From assembly GCF_947568225.1 (NCBI RefSeq), contig NZ_CANOOQ010000001.1, positions 2,418,001 to 2,482,000 of the forward strand: a stretch of DNA of 64,000 nt, in the 5' to 3' direction. A program made the position numbers and the translations under genes. This DNA is from Faecalispora anaeroviscerum (lineage in GTDB: Bacteria; Bacillota; Clostridia; Oscillospirales; Acutalibacteraceae). The notes beneath the pieces are model-generated. The model worked only from the letters and a program-made list of their open reading frames with translations, was not told the DNA's origin and searched no databases. Numbering within the stretch: the stretch's first letter is position 1; each line of letters starts with the position of its first letter. Positions 32,501-41,540 of this stretch are shown piece by piece.

Positions 32501-33892
32501 ATGAAAAAAACGCGCAAAAAATGGATTGCAGCGGTGTTGTCGCTGGGGTTGATGTGGACTGCAGTGCCTTTTCAGACAGCTCAGGCTGCGACGAGCGAGC
32601 AAACCGTGGATGTTGATATAACAAGCACTTCCAGTTTTAAATTTACTGCGGCGACGCTTTCAGAGATTGAATATATCCTGACAAATGACCGCGAAAATGT
32701 GAGGGTTCAGCTGAATTTTGAATCCACTTCCGCTACTTCCAAGGCGGTGCAGGATATGAGCTCGATCACAGTGCCGAAATCTACGCTGCAGGCAATTGAA
32801 AAAAGTGGGAAGAAAGCCACATTTGAAATCTACTCCCAAAGCGGCGATATGGAATATGCCTGGGAATTCAGCAGCGGGAAAATGGATACCCTCACGGACA
32901 TTAATTTAGCGCTGAAGGTTGCTAATGTTTCCACTGTGACGCTGACAGACCCCATTACTGTTAACAGTGCGGTAATCCAGATGAAACATACGGCAGCTCT
33001 GCCGAAAAACACGGTTCTGATTCTCCCGATGGACAAAGGCGATGATACCAAAACCACCTATCCTGTTTTCTACGATCTGGACAACGCAGAGCAGAACTCT
33101 TTTTATCTGTATAAGCTTTCCGGCTCGAAGCTTTCGTACGTGACAGGTTCGAAATTCAAGCTGAATGATGACGATGAATTTAAGGTTGGTATTTCCAATG
33201 GCGGATCTTATGTGCTTACTCCCACCAATTTGGGGCTTTCCGGTTCCGGCTCCAGCGGAAACATCAGCTCTGGTTCTACCACGGATTCGGTGCAGCTGAG
33301 CGGCTATTCCGGTACGGTTGCGGTGGGCGGAACTACTTCCATTTTCATTCAGAAGCCTACCTCCGGTACATTTACGGTAACGTCGGGCAATCCCAATGTT
33401 GCACAGGTGCTGGGGTCGGGAGCCTCGGTGAACGGCGGTACCCAATACCAGGTGCAGGGCCTTTCCGCAGGTACGTCGGTGTTTACCGTAAAATCCTCCA
33501 ACGGAACCAGCACCAGCTATACACTGACGGTATCGTCAGCAGCAACACCGACGACAAAGAGCGGGTGGGTCATGATCGATACCGATAGCTATCAGTTCGC
33601 GCCGGGCAATATTTACGATTATAAGGTAACGCTTTCGGGCGCTGCCGCCAGCGAGGTGCAGACGGCTTCCAGCCGACCGCACATTGCATCGGTGAAGGAG
33701 CTGCGCCGCGAGACCAGAAGCGATGGTTTGGTGGATGTGTATTACCGCATCACCGCTCTCCGGGCCAGCGCCGACCCCACCACCGTGAGTTCTACCGTGC
33801 GGGGCGTGCATTCCTCCATTCGGGTGATGGTGACGGCCGGAATCAAGCAGAACGGTGTCGCGGCTCGTAATCTGAGCTATTTTACTTCCTGA
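32501..33892 (+). CDS. Secreted protein with Ig-like repeats
   Basis: A 463-residue exported protein with signal peptide MKKTRKKWIAAVLSLGLMW (cleavage near AQA-AT, residue 30). The mature part begins with a beta-rich region (residues 35-210, KSTLQAIEKSGKKATFEIYS) and has a Ser/Gly linker (SGSGSSGNISSGST, about 250) leading to a BIG2-like immunoglobulin domain (VTSGNPNVAQVLGSGASVNG; about 270-345) and a second beta domain to the end. Such proteins often bind surface polymers or belong to adhesive or cell-wall-associated machinery. No anchor motif is visible. GGAGG precedes the ATG at 32501. Monocistronic with its own terminator. Confidence 0.82.
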   Translation: MKKTRKKWIAAVLSLGLMWTAVPFQTAQAATSEQTVDVDITSTSSFKFTAATLSEIEYILTNDRENVRVQLNFESTSATSKAVQDMSSITVPKSTLQAIEKSGKKATFEIYSQSGDMEYAWEFSSGKMDTLTDINLALKVANVSTVTLTDPITVNSAVIQMKHTAALPKNTVLILPMDKGDDTKTTYPVFYDLDNAEQNSFYLYKLSGSKLSYVTGSKFKLNDDDEFKVGISNGGSYVLTPTNLGLSGSGSSGNISSGSTTDSVQLSGYSGTVAVGGTTSIFIQKPTSGTFTVTSGNPNVAQVLGSGASVNGGTQYQVQGLSAGTSVFTVKSSNGTSTSYTLTVSSAATPTTKSGWVMIDTDSYQFAPGNIYDYKVTLSGAAASEVQTASSRPHIASVKELRRETRSDGLVDVYYRITALRASADPTTVSSTVRGVHSSIRVMVTAGIKQNGVAARNLSYFTS

Positions 33893-33923
33893 AAGCGACC
33901 CCACACCGCGAGAAAATAAAATC

Positions 33924-33952
33924 GACACGCCAAAACCTTGTTTTGGCGTGTC
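33924..33952 (+). terminator. Terminator of the secreted Ig-like gene
   Basis: Perfect 13-bp arms GACACGCCAAAAC / GTTTTGGCGTGTC followed by TTTCTATTT. Confidence 0.9.
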
Positions 33953-34000
33953 TTTCTATTTGCAACTGCTAAGATACACAATTGCTCCATGTAAAAAAGA

Positions 34001-34026
34001 AAGCCTTTCTTTTAGAAGAAAGGCTT
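34001..34026 (-). terminator. Terminator of the PadR-membrane protein operon
   Basis: Arms AAGCCTTTCTT / AAGAAAGGCTT with loop TTAG; the minus strand continues TCTTTTTTAC. Located 80 bases past the stop at 34106. Confidence 0.8.
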
Positions 34027-34105
34027 AAATTAAAACATAGGGATTTGGTTTTTGAGTAAAATTGGCAGCCTGCTTGGAGAAGAACAGAAAAGTAAAAAGA
34101 GAGCG

Positions 34106-34783
34106 TTATCCTTCGTACTGCTCCAAAACCCGGTACAGCACAAGCATTACGAGTATCCCTGCGCAGGCGGCCCAGAGAGATACGGTAAAGGCCACGGCGC
34201 GCCCGAACCATACCACCACCACAAAAAATACCATGATGCCTGCACCAAGCAAAAAGCTCTTTCCAAGGTTTAGCTTTGGCTTTTCTGGGCGAAAGGCTGT
34301 TTTGCAGATATATTGCACCACAAAAACCGAAAAAGAAATGATCAAGGCAAAGAAAACCAGGCTGCTGATCGGTACGGAAATCTGAAAATTGAGTGGTTGA
34401 CCGGTGAAAGCTGAGTGGATCAGCTGGAAGGTATCTTTTGAAAATGCGATACCGATGGTACACAGGATTGCGGCACACAGAAAAAAGGTGCTGAAAGCGC
34501 CGCATACCTTTTGCAGAGTGCTTTTTGGCGGTATGCTGGCGATAATTTCGTCGCAGAAGCTTTGGTAATCTCCGCCGATTACGGTTTCAATGTTATCGCC
34601 GCGCTCCTGTGCGGAAAGCATCATCTCCAGCAGATCCTGCCGGACAAGCTCTTGATTGTATTCCGACAGGCTTGACGCGCGCAGGTAGCAGACCATATCG
34701 GTCATTACCCGGTCATTTTCAGTGGTCAGACGCTGATCGAGCTGATTGTTGCTGCGGTTGAGCAGCTTAGCTTTTTGATTCAT
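34106..34783 (-). CDS. PadR-linked membrane protein (DUF1700-like)
   Basis: A 225-residue integral membrane protein. The N-terminal 100 residues are soluble and helical (SEYNQELVRQDLLEMMLSAQ, IGGDYQSFCDEII) like the sensory start of HAAS/DUF1700-type proteins; four hydrophobic helices follow (FFLCAAILCTIGIAF, ISSLVFFALIISFSVFVV, GAGIMVFFVVVVWFG, LWAACAGILVMLVLY). The start at 34783 has GGAGGG upstream and overlaps the PadR gene by 17 bases. Such PadR/membrane pairs form a common Firmicute cassette in which PadR represses the pair; the membrane protein has no well-defined activity. Confidence 0.85.
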   Translation of the reverse strand: MNQKAKLLNRSNNQLDQRLTTENDRVMTDMVCYLRASSLSEYNQELVRQDLLEMMLSAQERGDNIETVIGGDYQSFCDEIIASIPPKSTLQKVCGAFSTFFLCAAILCTIGIAFSKDTFQLIHSAFTGQPLNFQISVPISSLVFFALIISFSVFVVQYICKTAFRPEKPKLNLGKSFLLGAGIMVFFVVVVWFGRAVAFTVSLWAACAGILVMLVLYRVLEQYEG

Positions 34784-35111
34784 CGTGATTCCCTCCATGA
34801 ATGAACAGATTATTTACCGCCTGCTCGAGCTCCTTCCAGTTTGCGAAAAACTCGTCGAGCTCAGCTCGGCCCGCAGCGGATAGAGAAAAATATTTTCGCC
34901 GGGGTCCCAGAGGGGATTCCCGGGATTCAGCGGTGATGAGCCCACTTTTTTCGAGCCGAAGCAGAAGAGGGTAAATGGTCCCCTCCGAAATGTCGGAAAA
35001 TCCATACTGCTGCAGCTGCTGCGATATTTCGTAGCCGTAGGTTTCCTGCCTGCTGATGATGTTCAGTATGCAGCCCTCCAGCGTACCCTTTAACATTTGT
35101 GATGGTATCAT
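34767..35111 (-). CDS. PadR family transcriptional regulator
   Basis: A 114-residue PadR protein: MLKGTLEGCILNIISRQETY with helix-turn-helix YGYEISQQLQQYG, wing SEGTIYPLLLRLEKSGL, and a C-terminal dimerisation helix (AELDEFFANWKEL). It represses its own operon in most cases, with induction by stress or phenolic compounds. GGAGG stands before the ATG. The promoter upstream contains a 20-bp inverted repeat that spans its -10, the expected PadR operator. Its end overlaps the membrane protein gene. Confidence 0.94.
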   Translation of the reverse strand: MIPSQMLKGTLEGCILNIISRQETYGYEISQQLQQYGFSDISEGTIYPLLLRLEKSGLITAESRESPLGPRRKYFSLSAAGRAELDEFFANWKELEQAVNNLFIHGGNHDESKS

Positions 35112-35138
35112 GCGGGGGTTCCTCCTGTTCGGGCAATT

Positions 35139-35195
35139 CTACTATGCAATGCAATGTACTTGCTACATTGTATTACATAGTAGTGGGAATGTCAA
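35139..35195 (-). promoter_or_regulatory. Promoter with 20-bp PadR-type inverted repeat
   Basis: Minus strand TTGACA (35190-35195), 17-base spacer, TACAAT (35167-35172). Inverted repeat CTACTATGCAATGCAATGTA at 35139-35158 pairs with 35164-35183 with two mismatches, covering the -10 and start. Confidence 0.8.
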
Positions 35196-35244
35196 GCTCT
35201 GCATTCGGAAAAACGGGGACAAGGATGTAAAGTGATATGAAAAA

Positions 35245-35285
35245 ATGCGCTCTGTGCAGCCTGTTAGAGGCATTTCAAAGCGCAT
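35245..35285 (-). terminator. Terminator of the LysR gene
   Basis: Arms ATGCGCT / AGCGCAT with a large loop, followed on the minus strand by TTTTT, 50 bases past the LysR stop. Confidence 0.6.
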
Positions 35286-35336
35286 AATATTGGAATGATG
35301 TAAGGCTGCCGCAATTTGTTTTGTAAGCAGCCTGAT

Positions 35337-36308
35337 TCAGTTGTTCTCGTTTTTTCTTTGTTCCGCAATGGAGGAAAAGATATTTTGTGTCAGAGAGATA
35401 AAATGCTTGGCCGGTTTGGACAAGTACCGGTGACAGTTGACGGTGAGGGTGATGTCCCGGCATAAAAAGTCCCCGTTCCGTAGCAGGGGAAATGCATAAA
35501 GAGTTTCTGCTCCCTGCTGCTGGTGGCGCAGAATATCGGCCAGAATCATTTCCGTCATGAAAGCGGCCGCAATCCCGCTGTAATAGAGGGAGTGAAAAAA
35601 CTGTGGATAAGTGGTGGTCAGCAGAACGTTAGGCTGGCTGCCCACTTCTTCGTAGCAGGAGAGGATGGCGCGGGTCAACGGAATACTGTCTGTGGACATA
35701 ACCAATGGCAGCTGAGAAAAATCAGCAACATTTGCCCCGTATTTCGCTTTCTCCCGTAATTCGTCCGCCTGTGCGCCATAGCAGCTGCGAAGTAACCTGT
35801 CAGATACACAAAGATACACTTTATCGGTTAACAGATGAGTCGATTGAAGCTCGGGGTATTCGGAATAAATGACTCCGATGCAAAAATCCAGCCTGTTGTC
35901 CACCAGCATTTTTTCCAAGAGATAGGAAGGCTGGTCAAACAGCTTGATATGGATTCCCGGATGGGACGCATTAAATACCTCCATAATTTCAGGGACAATA
36001 ATGCTTGCGCGGGGCGTTGTGATACCAATACGCAATTCCCCCGCATTTTCATTTTGAATCGATTTAATCGATGCCATCATGTTGTTTTCCGATGCAACCG
36101 CTTCTTTGGCGTAAGAAAGAAACAGCTCACCTTCATAAGTCAGCTCCAGCTTCGGTTTTCGCTGAAAAAGCTTACACCCCAAGATGGATTCCATTCGGGC
36201 AATGTGATTGCTCAAATTTTGCTGTGACAAAAATAGGCGGTTGGCTGTCTGCGTAAAATTAAGGTCTTTGGCCGCCTCTGTAAAATAAAAAAGACTGGCT
36301 GTATCCAT
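35337..36308 (-). CDS. LysR family transcriptional regulator
   Basis: A 323-residue LysR protein: N-terminal winged helix (FTEAAKDLNFTQTANRLFLS, QQNLSNHIARME; residues 1-60), linker helix and a substrate-binding-protein-like effector domain (RIGITTPRASIIVPEIMEVF onward). It is divergent from the lyase-dehydrogenase-transporter operon at 36525; LysR regulators typically activate the divergent genes in response to a pathway metabolite, so it is the probable controller of this cluster. Start ATG with GAGGAGG. A candidate rightward promoter in the 216-base intergenic gap is TTCACA-17-TATGGT; no clear LysR box is claimed. Confidence 0.95.
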   Translation of the reverse strand: MDTASLFYFTEAAKDLNFTQTANRLFLSQQNLSNHIARMESILGCKLFQRKPKLELTYEGELFLSYAKEAVASENNMMASIKSIQNENAGELRIGITTPRASIIVPEIMEVFNASHPGIHIKLFDQPSYLLEKMLVDNRLDFCIGVIYSEYPELQSTHLLTDKVYLCVSDRLLRSCYGAQADELREKAKYGANVADFSQLPLVMSTDSIPLTRAILSCYEEVGSQPNVLLTTTYPQFFHSLYYSGIAAAFMTEMILADILRHQQQGAETLYAFPLLRNGDFLCRDITLTVNCHRYLSKPAKHFISLTQNIFSSIAEQRKNENN

Positions 36309-36524
36309 ACTCTACCTCCTCAAGCAATCCGCATTTTACAAATAACCTTTTCTAAAACAGAATACCTGACTTCCCGATTTTTGTCAAAGTGTAGAAAATT
36401 CAATCAATAAACAAAAAAATTTTGTTGTGATGAAAAAATACCTGTGTTTCACATTTGGAAGGATTTCCTGTATGGTAAATATGGTTAAAAAATACATCAA
36501 TGAATATGATTGAGGAGTGATTTT

Positions 36525-37532
36525 GTGAGAATTATGGACTGTACGCTGCGTGACGGTGCGAATGTGGTTGGAAACGGGTTTTCCCCTGAGCTGACCAAAT
36601 TAATGATCGAGGGCCTGATCCGCAGCAATATTCACATTATTGAAATGGGGAATGCCAAAGGGCTTGGAGCAACAGAAAAGGGAAGTCCTGCTCCAATCAG
36701 CGACGCCGCTTATCTGGACTTAATCCACCCTTACCTGTCTCAGGCGGACATAGGCATGTTTTTAAATGCCAAGCGCTATGAACCGGAAAATGTGGCAATG
36801 GCGGCAGACAAGGGAATCTCTTTTTTACGCATAGGCATGGATGCCGGTGACGGAGCCAAGACCTATCCTGTGATTGAGGATGTCAAAAAGCATGGCATTA
36901 CGGCACGGTACTCTTTGATGAAAGCCTATCTGCTCACCCCAGAGGAGTTGGCCGAAGAGGCAGCCGGGTTAGAGGCTCACGGTTTGGATGAAATCACCAT
37001 TATGGATTCGGCCGGGACGATGCTGCCGCAGGATGCCGGTCAATATGTTAAGGCTTTAAAAGAGCGCTTACATATTCCGGTTGGCTTCCATTGCCACAAT
37101 AATCTGGGATTAAGCACCGCCAATGCTTTGGCCGCCTACGAAAATGGCGTTGATGTGTTGGATTGCGGTCTGCTGGGCATGGCCCGCAGCGCCGGAAATC
37201 TTCCTACTGAGGTGGCTGTGGCGCTGATGCAGATGAAAGGGGCTGCACAGGAGGTCGATCTGTATCAGCTTCTGAATTTTGAAGATCGGGAGCTGATCCC
37301 TGTGATGGAAAAAGAGGGATATCATACCCCGATTAAACCAAAGGATCTGATCCTTGGTTACAGCGGCGCCCACTCGGCCTTTATGGCCACCTTCCGCAAA
37401 GTAGCGCAGGAGTGCGGCGTGGGGCTGTACCCGCTGATTGTGGAAACCTCCAAAATCGACCGGAAAAATCCCAGCGAGGAATTAATGCGCTCAACCGCTG
37501 CCCGCATTCAGGCGAAAGGGGAAAAAACATGA
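36525..37532 (+). CDS. DRE-TIM metallolyase / aldolase-like protein
   Basis: A 335-residue member of the HMG-CoA lyase-like TIM-barrel family (4-hydroxy-2-oxovalerate aldolase, isopropylmalate synthase relatives). The catalytic Arg-Asp pair is CTLRDGANV (Arg9, Asp10) and the metal-binding HCH is FHCHNN (His189, His191); the C-terminal half reads GLLGMARSAGNLPTEV. It probably splits or makes a C-C bond next to a keto acid. The true start is the GTG at 36525, with GAGGAG upstream; the TTG at 36510 is in frame but lies within the ribosome site. Next gene starts ATGA inside its stop. Substrate unknown. Confidence 0.9.
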   Translation: MRIMDCTLRDGANVVGNGFSPELTKLMIEGLIRSNIHIIEMGNAKGLGATEKGSPAPISDAAYLDLIHPYLSQADIGMFLNAKRYEPENVAMAADKGISFLRIGMDAGDGAKTYPVIEDVKKHGITARYSLMKAYLLTPEELAEEAAGLEAHGLDEITIMDSAGTMLPQDAGQYVKALKERLHIPVGFHCHNNLGLSTANALAAYENGVDVLDCGLLGMARSAGNLPTEVAVALMQMKGAAQEVDLYQLLNFEDRELIPVMEKEGYHTPIKPKDLILGYSGAHSAFMATFRKVAQECGVGLYPLIVETSKIDRKNPSEELMRSTAARIQAKGEKT

Positions 37533-38506
37533 ATGTGATACTTGCAGGCCCTTACTCCACAGGTACTCTGGAGCGCTTTCAGTCGCTCCTTCCGGAGCAT
37601 CGCGTTACTCAGGTTCTGACGCAGGAGGATTATAACGCCACGACTGATGCAGAGTGTATCATCGTCCGGATTTTAAAAACTCCGGAAGCTGTCATTGCAA
37701 ATAATCCAAACCTGAAAGCAGTGATCCGCTGGGGCGCCGGATACGATTCGGTGGACATTGAAGCAGCGGGAAAACGTGGTGTTATGGTAGCGAACACGCC
37801 CGGCGTCAACTCCTATGCCGTAGCAGAACTGGCTTTGGGCCTGATGATTCTGCTGAACCGCAAAATAATGGGTTACAGCTGTAATGTACAGGCCGGAAAT
37901 TGGGATAGGGGAGCTTACGCAGACACGTCTATTTCCCTCAATTACAAAACGGTGGGTCTCATCGGCGGAGGAAATATCGGCCGTCGAGTAGCTGCGTTAG
38001 CGCAGGCACTGGGGGCCAGAGTTCAATATTATGATGCATTTCGCCTGCCAGAGGAAGTGGAACGGCAAAACCACATGACCTTTGTGTCGCTGGAACAGCT
38101 CCTGGCTACTTCAGATCTGGTATCACTCCACGTTCCCCTGCTGGACAGCACCCGGCACATGATCGGCGTGGAACAGCTTGCCGCGATGAAACCGTCAGCA
38201 TGTTTGCTGAATACCGCCAGAGGCGGTTTGATCGATGAAGCTGCTTTGTTGAAGGCGCTGAAAAATGGATATTTGGCTGGCGCGGGGCTGGATTGTGTGG
38301 AGGAAGAAGATTCCGAAATTACAGCTCAGCTTCTGCAATGCTCCAATGTCATCATAACGCCGCACATTGGTGGCACTACGGCTGATCTTGCCGATACGAT
38401 GATTCCTTTTATTGCGGAAAAGATTACATCCCTGGCAGAAACAGGGGCGATGCGTGATGTCGTTAACGTTCAGTGGCTTCCCGGTTTTGAGACAAAAGAT
38501 TTGTAA
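37529..38506 (+). CDS. D-isomer-specific 2-hydroxyacid dehydrogenase
   Basis: NAD(P)-dependent reduction of a 2-oxo acid or oxidation of the D-2-hydroxy acid. The 325 residues contain the Rossmann motif GLIGGGNIGRRVAALAQ, the substrate Arg in NTARGGLIDE, and the catalytic His in TPHIGGTT, as in phosphoglycerate dehydrogenase and relatives without an ACT domain. Its start overlaps the lyase stop (ATGA). The keto acid released by the lyase is a natural partner. A degraded copy of its last 38 codons lies at 41409. Confidence 0.93.
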   Translation: MNVILAGPYSTGTLERFQSLLPEHRVTQVLTQEDYNATTDAECIIVRILKTPEAVIANNPNLKAVIRWGAGYDSVDIEAAGKRGVMVANTPGVNSYAVAELALGLMILLNRKIMGYSCNVQAGNWDRGAYADTSISLNYKTVGLIGGGNIGRRVAALAQALGARVQYYDAFRLPEEVERQNHMTFVSLEQLLATSDLVSLHVPLLDSTRHMIGVEQLAAMKPSACLLNTARGGLIDEAALLKALKNGYLAGAGLDCVEEEDSEITAQLLQCSNVIITPHIGGTTADLADTMIPFIAEKITSLAETGAMRDVVNVQWLPGFETKDL

Positions 38507-38521
38507 AAGGAGGGTTGATCC

Positions 38522-39886
38522 ATGGAGATCGGGGTTGGAATTTGGGCCTTTGTGGTCTATATTGCCACAATTATTGTATGGATGCTCGCCTTAAAAAGAA
38601 ATGTAACAGAGGGAATGGGTGTTGGTCTGATTGTCGTGGCGCTGTTTAATGGCCCTGCGCAGACCATCCAGACTATTGTAACGTCTGTAAATCAGGCAGC
38701 GCAGGAAACCCCATTTTTGTGTACGATGCTTTTCCTAATCATGGCGACCATTATGACAAAGGCGGGAATTATCGCCAGACTCGTCGAGTTATTGAACTCT
38801 ATGATTGGGAAAGTGAAAGGTGGCGCGGCATATGTTTCTGCATGCGCAAGCTTCCTTTTCGGACTTGTATCTGGCAATGCGGTAGCAAACGGCGCAACTG
38901 TTGGTGCAATCACAATTCCTTGGATGAAGGAAAGTGGTTGGCCAAAAGAAGTGGCAGCTACTATGAATGCGGGCAATGCCGGATTGGGTCAGGCAATGCC
39001 CTCTTGCACAGCCATGTTTCTCTTAGTCAGTATGCCGGCTGTCGCGGCGACTATGGATATTGGGCAGGCATATTTGGCAGTTCTTTGCGGTGGTACATGG
39101 ACTTTTGTATACAGACTTATTAGAGTGTGGCTGTATGCACGAAAATATGATGTTCAGCCTGTTCCAGCGGATCGGATCAAACCCATCGGGCAATCTTTTC
39201 GAGATAACTGGACATCGCTTTTGATGCTTGTCGGAATCGCGATTCCGCTCCTTTTGACAATGGGACCTGTTTCGAAATATTTGAAAGGAATTAAGTCCGT
39301 CGGAAAAGCCGGAATTGCATCTATTAATATTGTTTTATGGGTTCCTATTGTAATTTGCATCATTTGCATTCTTGTGGGATGGAAAAATCTTCCCAAAACC
39401 TCAGATGGCTGGCTGGAAATTTTCCGTGGAAGCCAGAAATCAATCTGCAATGTAGGCGCAGTACTTTTGCTTGCGATTGCGGCCTCCAATGTTCTGAATG
39501 CGGTCGGATTTGACAAGGATCTAGCCGTTGTTTTGGAAGCTCTAAATTTGCCGAGCCTATTCATGATTATTCTTACCTGTATCGTTGTTATTCTGGTGGC
39601 CGGCCCGTTGAGTGCAGTTGCCACTACTGCGGCGATTGGCGCGGTGGCGTTCAACGCGTTAGTCAGCGCCGGGGCAACCCCTCTGGCGGCGATTGCGGCA
39701 TTTATGATCTGTATTTCGACCGAAGGAGCTTCTCCCCCAAGCTCGGCACCTATCTTCCTTTCCTGTGGTCTTGCAGAGGTTGAAGATCCCCAGGTCATTT
39801 TTGGAAAGTTAATTATGCATTACGTTTTACCGCTTTTAGTGCTTGGCGTTTTAGTAAGTGTTGGCATCTTGCCTGTCTTCCAGTAA
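38522..39886 (+). CDS. TRAP-like large permease, copy 1
   Basis: A 454-residue transporter with about 11-12 hydrophobic helices. Sequences such as SGNAVANGATVGAITIPWMK and PLSAVATTAAIGAVAF resemble the internal repeats of DctM/TRAP-type (IT superfamily) permeases. It starts 15 bases after the dehydrogenase with AAAGGAGG. It is followed by a tiny two-helix membrane protein, and a paralogue of both lies at 41541-43136. No DctP-type binding protein is found, so it may work without one. The substrate is likely an organic acid or N-acyl derivative handled by the lyase, dehydrogenase and amidohydrolase (inference). Confidence 0.88.
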   Translation: MEIGVGIWAFVVYIATIIVWMLALKRNVTEGMGVGLIVVALFNGPAQTIQTIVTSVNQAAQETPFLCTMLFLIMATIMTKAGIIARLVELLNSMIGKVKGGAAYVSACASFLFGLVSGNAVANGATVGAITIPWMKESGWPKEVAATMNAGNAGLGQAMPSCTAMFLLVSMPAVAATMDIGQAYLAVLCGGTWTFVYRLIRVWLYARKYDVQPVPADRIKPIGQSFRDNWTSLLMLVGIAIPLLLTMGPVSKYLKGIKSVGKAGIASINIVLWVPIVICIICILVGWKNLPKTSDGWLEIFRGSQKSICNVGAVLLLAIAASNVLNAVGFDKDLAVVLEALNLPSLFMIILTCIVVILVAGPLSAVATTAAIGAVAFNALVSAGATPLAAIAAFMICISTEGASPPSSAPIFLSCGLAEVEDPQVIFGKLIMHYVLPLLVLGVLVSVGILPVFQ

Positions 39887-39908
39887 CTTGCCGAAAGGAA
39901 GTGTAACT

Positions 39909-40139
39909 TTGAAAACTTTTGAAAGTGTTATTAGCAAAATATGTGTAGTCACTTCAATCATGTACGTTCTGATTGCATCAGCCTTGGTTATTGCGCAGGC
40001 GGGATCGCTTATGATGCTGAATGGAGAACTAAGCGTCGCGGTATATTCTTATTTAGCTAAGCCGGCCGGCTATTTTGCTGCAGTCACTGCGCTTCTTTCG
40101 ATTGCCCTTGGATATTGCAGAGGTGAGATGAAATCCTGA
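39909..40139 (+). CDS. Mini membrane subunit of TRAP-like transporter, copy 1
   Basis: A 76-residue protein with two hydrophobic segments (CVVTSIMYVLIASALVIAQA and PAGYFAAVTALLSIALGY) and a short basic end. It starts with TTG at 39909, with AAAGGAAG upstream; an ATG-started longer frame overlaps the permease 3' end. The position, after the large permease, is that of a DctQ small subunit, but DctQ has four helices and about twice this length. The same arrangement recurs at 42912. Confidence 0.8.
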   Translation: MKTFESVISKICVVTSIMYVLIASALVIAQAGSLMMLNGELSVAVYSYLAKPAGYFAAVTALLSIALGYCRGEMKS

Positions 40140-40227
40140 ATAAGAGCCTCTCCGCCAGCTTTGCTAATGTGCGGAAAAGTCGGCGGCATGGGATTGTCCG
40201 GTTACGAAACGGAAAGGGAAAGCGAAT

Positions 40228-41379
40228 ATGTATGATTTATTGCTGAAAAATGGGGCGCTTACAAATTCTGAAGGTGAACTGGATGGCAGTATAGGAGATC
40301 TGGCAATAAAAGACGGAGTTATAGAATGTATTGATAAGCATATTCAGTCTGAGGCAAAGAATACCGTGGACCTTAAAGGATTGACAGTTATTCCCGGATT
40401 GATAGATTATCATGCACATTTCTTTAGCGGTGGTACAAATACGTCACTGGAGTTTGCTTCGTACCTTCCAACGGGAGTCACTAACGCCGTTGACGCGGGG
40501 AGTGCGGGAGATTCCAATATGGTTTCGTTTTTCGAAATTCTTACGGAGCGCGAAAGAAGAAATACTAAGTTTTTCTTGAACGTTTCTTCAGAAGGATTGA
40601 GCTGCTTGGGTGAACATGCTGAAAATATTCATCCTCAGTATTTTAACGAAAAAAAGATTGCTAGATTGTGTAAAAGCTATCCAGAATTCATCGTCGGCCT
40701 AAAAATTCGCATCAGTGCAGATATTGCAGATTTCAGCCGAACGACCAGCTTTGAAGCTCTCCGTGGAGCGGTTCGTATTGCCGATGCGTGCGGTATCCGT
40801 ATTTCAGTCCATATGCCTGATTTTCAAGGCGAATTATCTGAACTGATTGATATTTTACGCCCAGGCGATATCTTCTGCCATGTATTCACACCGCATAAAG
40901 GCATTATAGAGAATGGAAAGCTATCCCGAGAAATATTCAAAGGCAGAGAAAAAGGCATACTGTTTGAATCTGCCTGCGGAAAAGGCCATTTCGGGCATGA
41001 GGTGGCAGCTCGGGCAATTCAGGCTGGATTCTTACCGGATATTATTTCAGGGGATCTCACCAGAAATACGTTCGGATACTTACCCGCTGTTTCATTGCCT
41101 TATCTGATGTCTCGTTTTATGGCAATGGGTATGAGCTTTCGGGAGGTACTTCGCTGTGTCACAACGGTTCCGGCAAAACTGATGAACTGCGAGGGTCGAT
41201 TTGGGTGTCTCCAAAAAGGCACTGTAGCAAATATTGCAATTATGGAGAGACGACAGGGAAAGTTCTTCTTTGATGACATCAAAAATCACGAGGTAAAAGG
41301 AGAAGAACTTCTGATCCCAATGGGTACGATTCTTGACGGCGAATGGGTATTCAATCATATTAATTATTTTGATCGGTAA
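40228..41379 (+). CDS. Amidohydrolase / deacetylase-type metallohydrolase
   Basis: A 383-residue dihydroorotase-like metal-dependent hydrolase. Motifs in order: metal site HAHFF (His62, His64), VGLKIRIS (likely carbamylated or metal-bridging Lys), SVHMPDF (His), CHVFTPHKG (His), and SGDLTRNTFG (catalytic Asp). It resembles the EF0837/deacetylase group, which cuts N-acyl or carbamoyl bonds of small metabolites. The start has GGGAAAG upstream. It lies between the two transporter copies, 88 bases after the first mini-subunit, and may replace a lost gene in a duplicated segment. Substrate unproven. Confidence 0.92.
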   Translation: MYDLLLKNGALTNSEGELDGSIGDLAIKDGVIECIDKHIQSEAKNTVDLKGLTVIPGLIDYHAHFFSGGTNTSLEFASYLPTGVTNAVDAGSAGDSNMVSFFEILTERERRNTKFFLNVSSEGLSCLGEHAENIHPQYFNEKKIARLCKSYPEFIVGLKIRISADIADFSRTTSFEALRGAVRIADACGIRISVHMPDFQGELSELIDILRPGDIFCHVFTPHKGIIENGKLSREIFKGREKGILFESACGKGHFGHEVAARAIQAGFLPDIISGDLTRNTFGYLPAVSLPYLMSRFMAMGMSFREVLRCVTTVPAKLMNCEGRFGCLQKGTVANIAIMERRQGKFFFDDIKNHEVKGEELLIPMGTILDGEWVFNHINYFDR

Positions 41380-41408
41380 AACATAATTTTAGGACGACAA
41401 AAGGAAGA

Positions 41409-41525
41409 TTGGCCGATGCGATGATTCCTTTTATCGAGGATAAGATTACATCTTTAGCAGAAACAGTGATAATGCGCGATGTTGTTAACGCTCAATTGCT
41501 TTCCGTTTCTAATAAAAAATTTTAA
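41409..41525 (+). pseudogene. Remnant of a second 2-hydroxyacid dehydrogenase gene (3' end)
   Basis: Thirty-eight codons and a stop that align with the last codons of the gene at 37529: both read MIPFI..KITSLAET and MRDVVN. No start or ribosome site is present. It directly precedes the second permease exactly as the intact gene precedes the first, which shows tandem duplication and loss of the rest. Confidence 0.85.
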
Positions 41526-41540
41526 GAGGAGGGTTGATCT

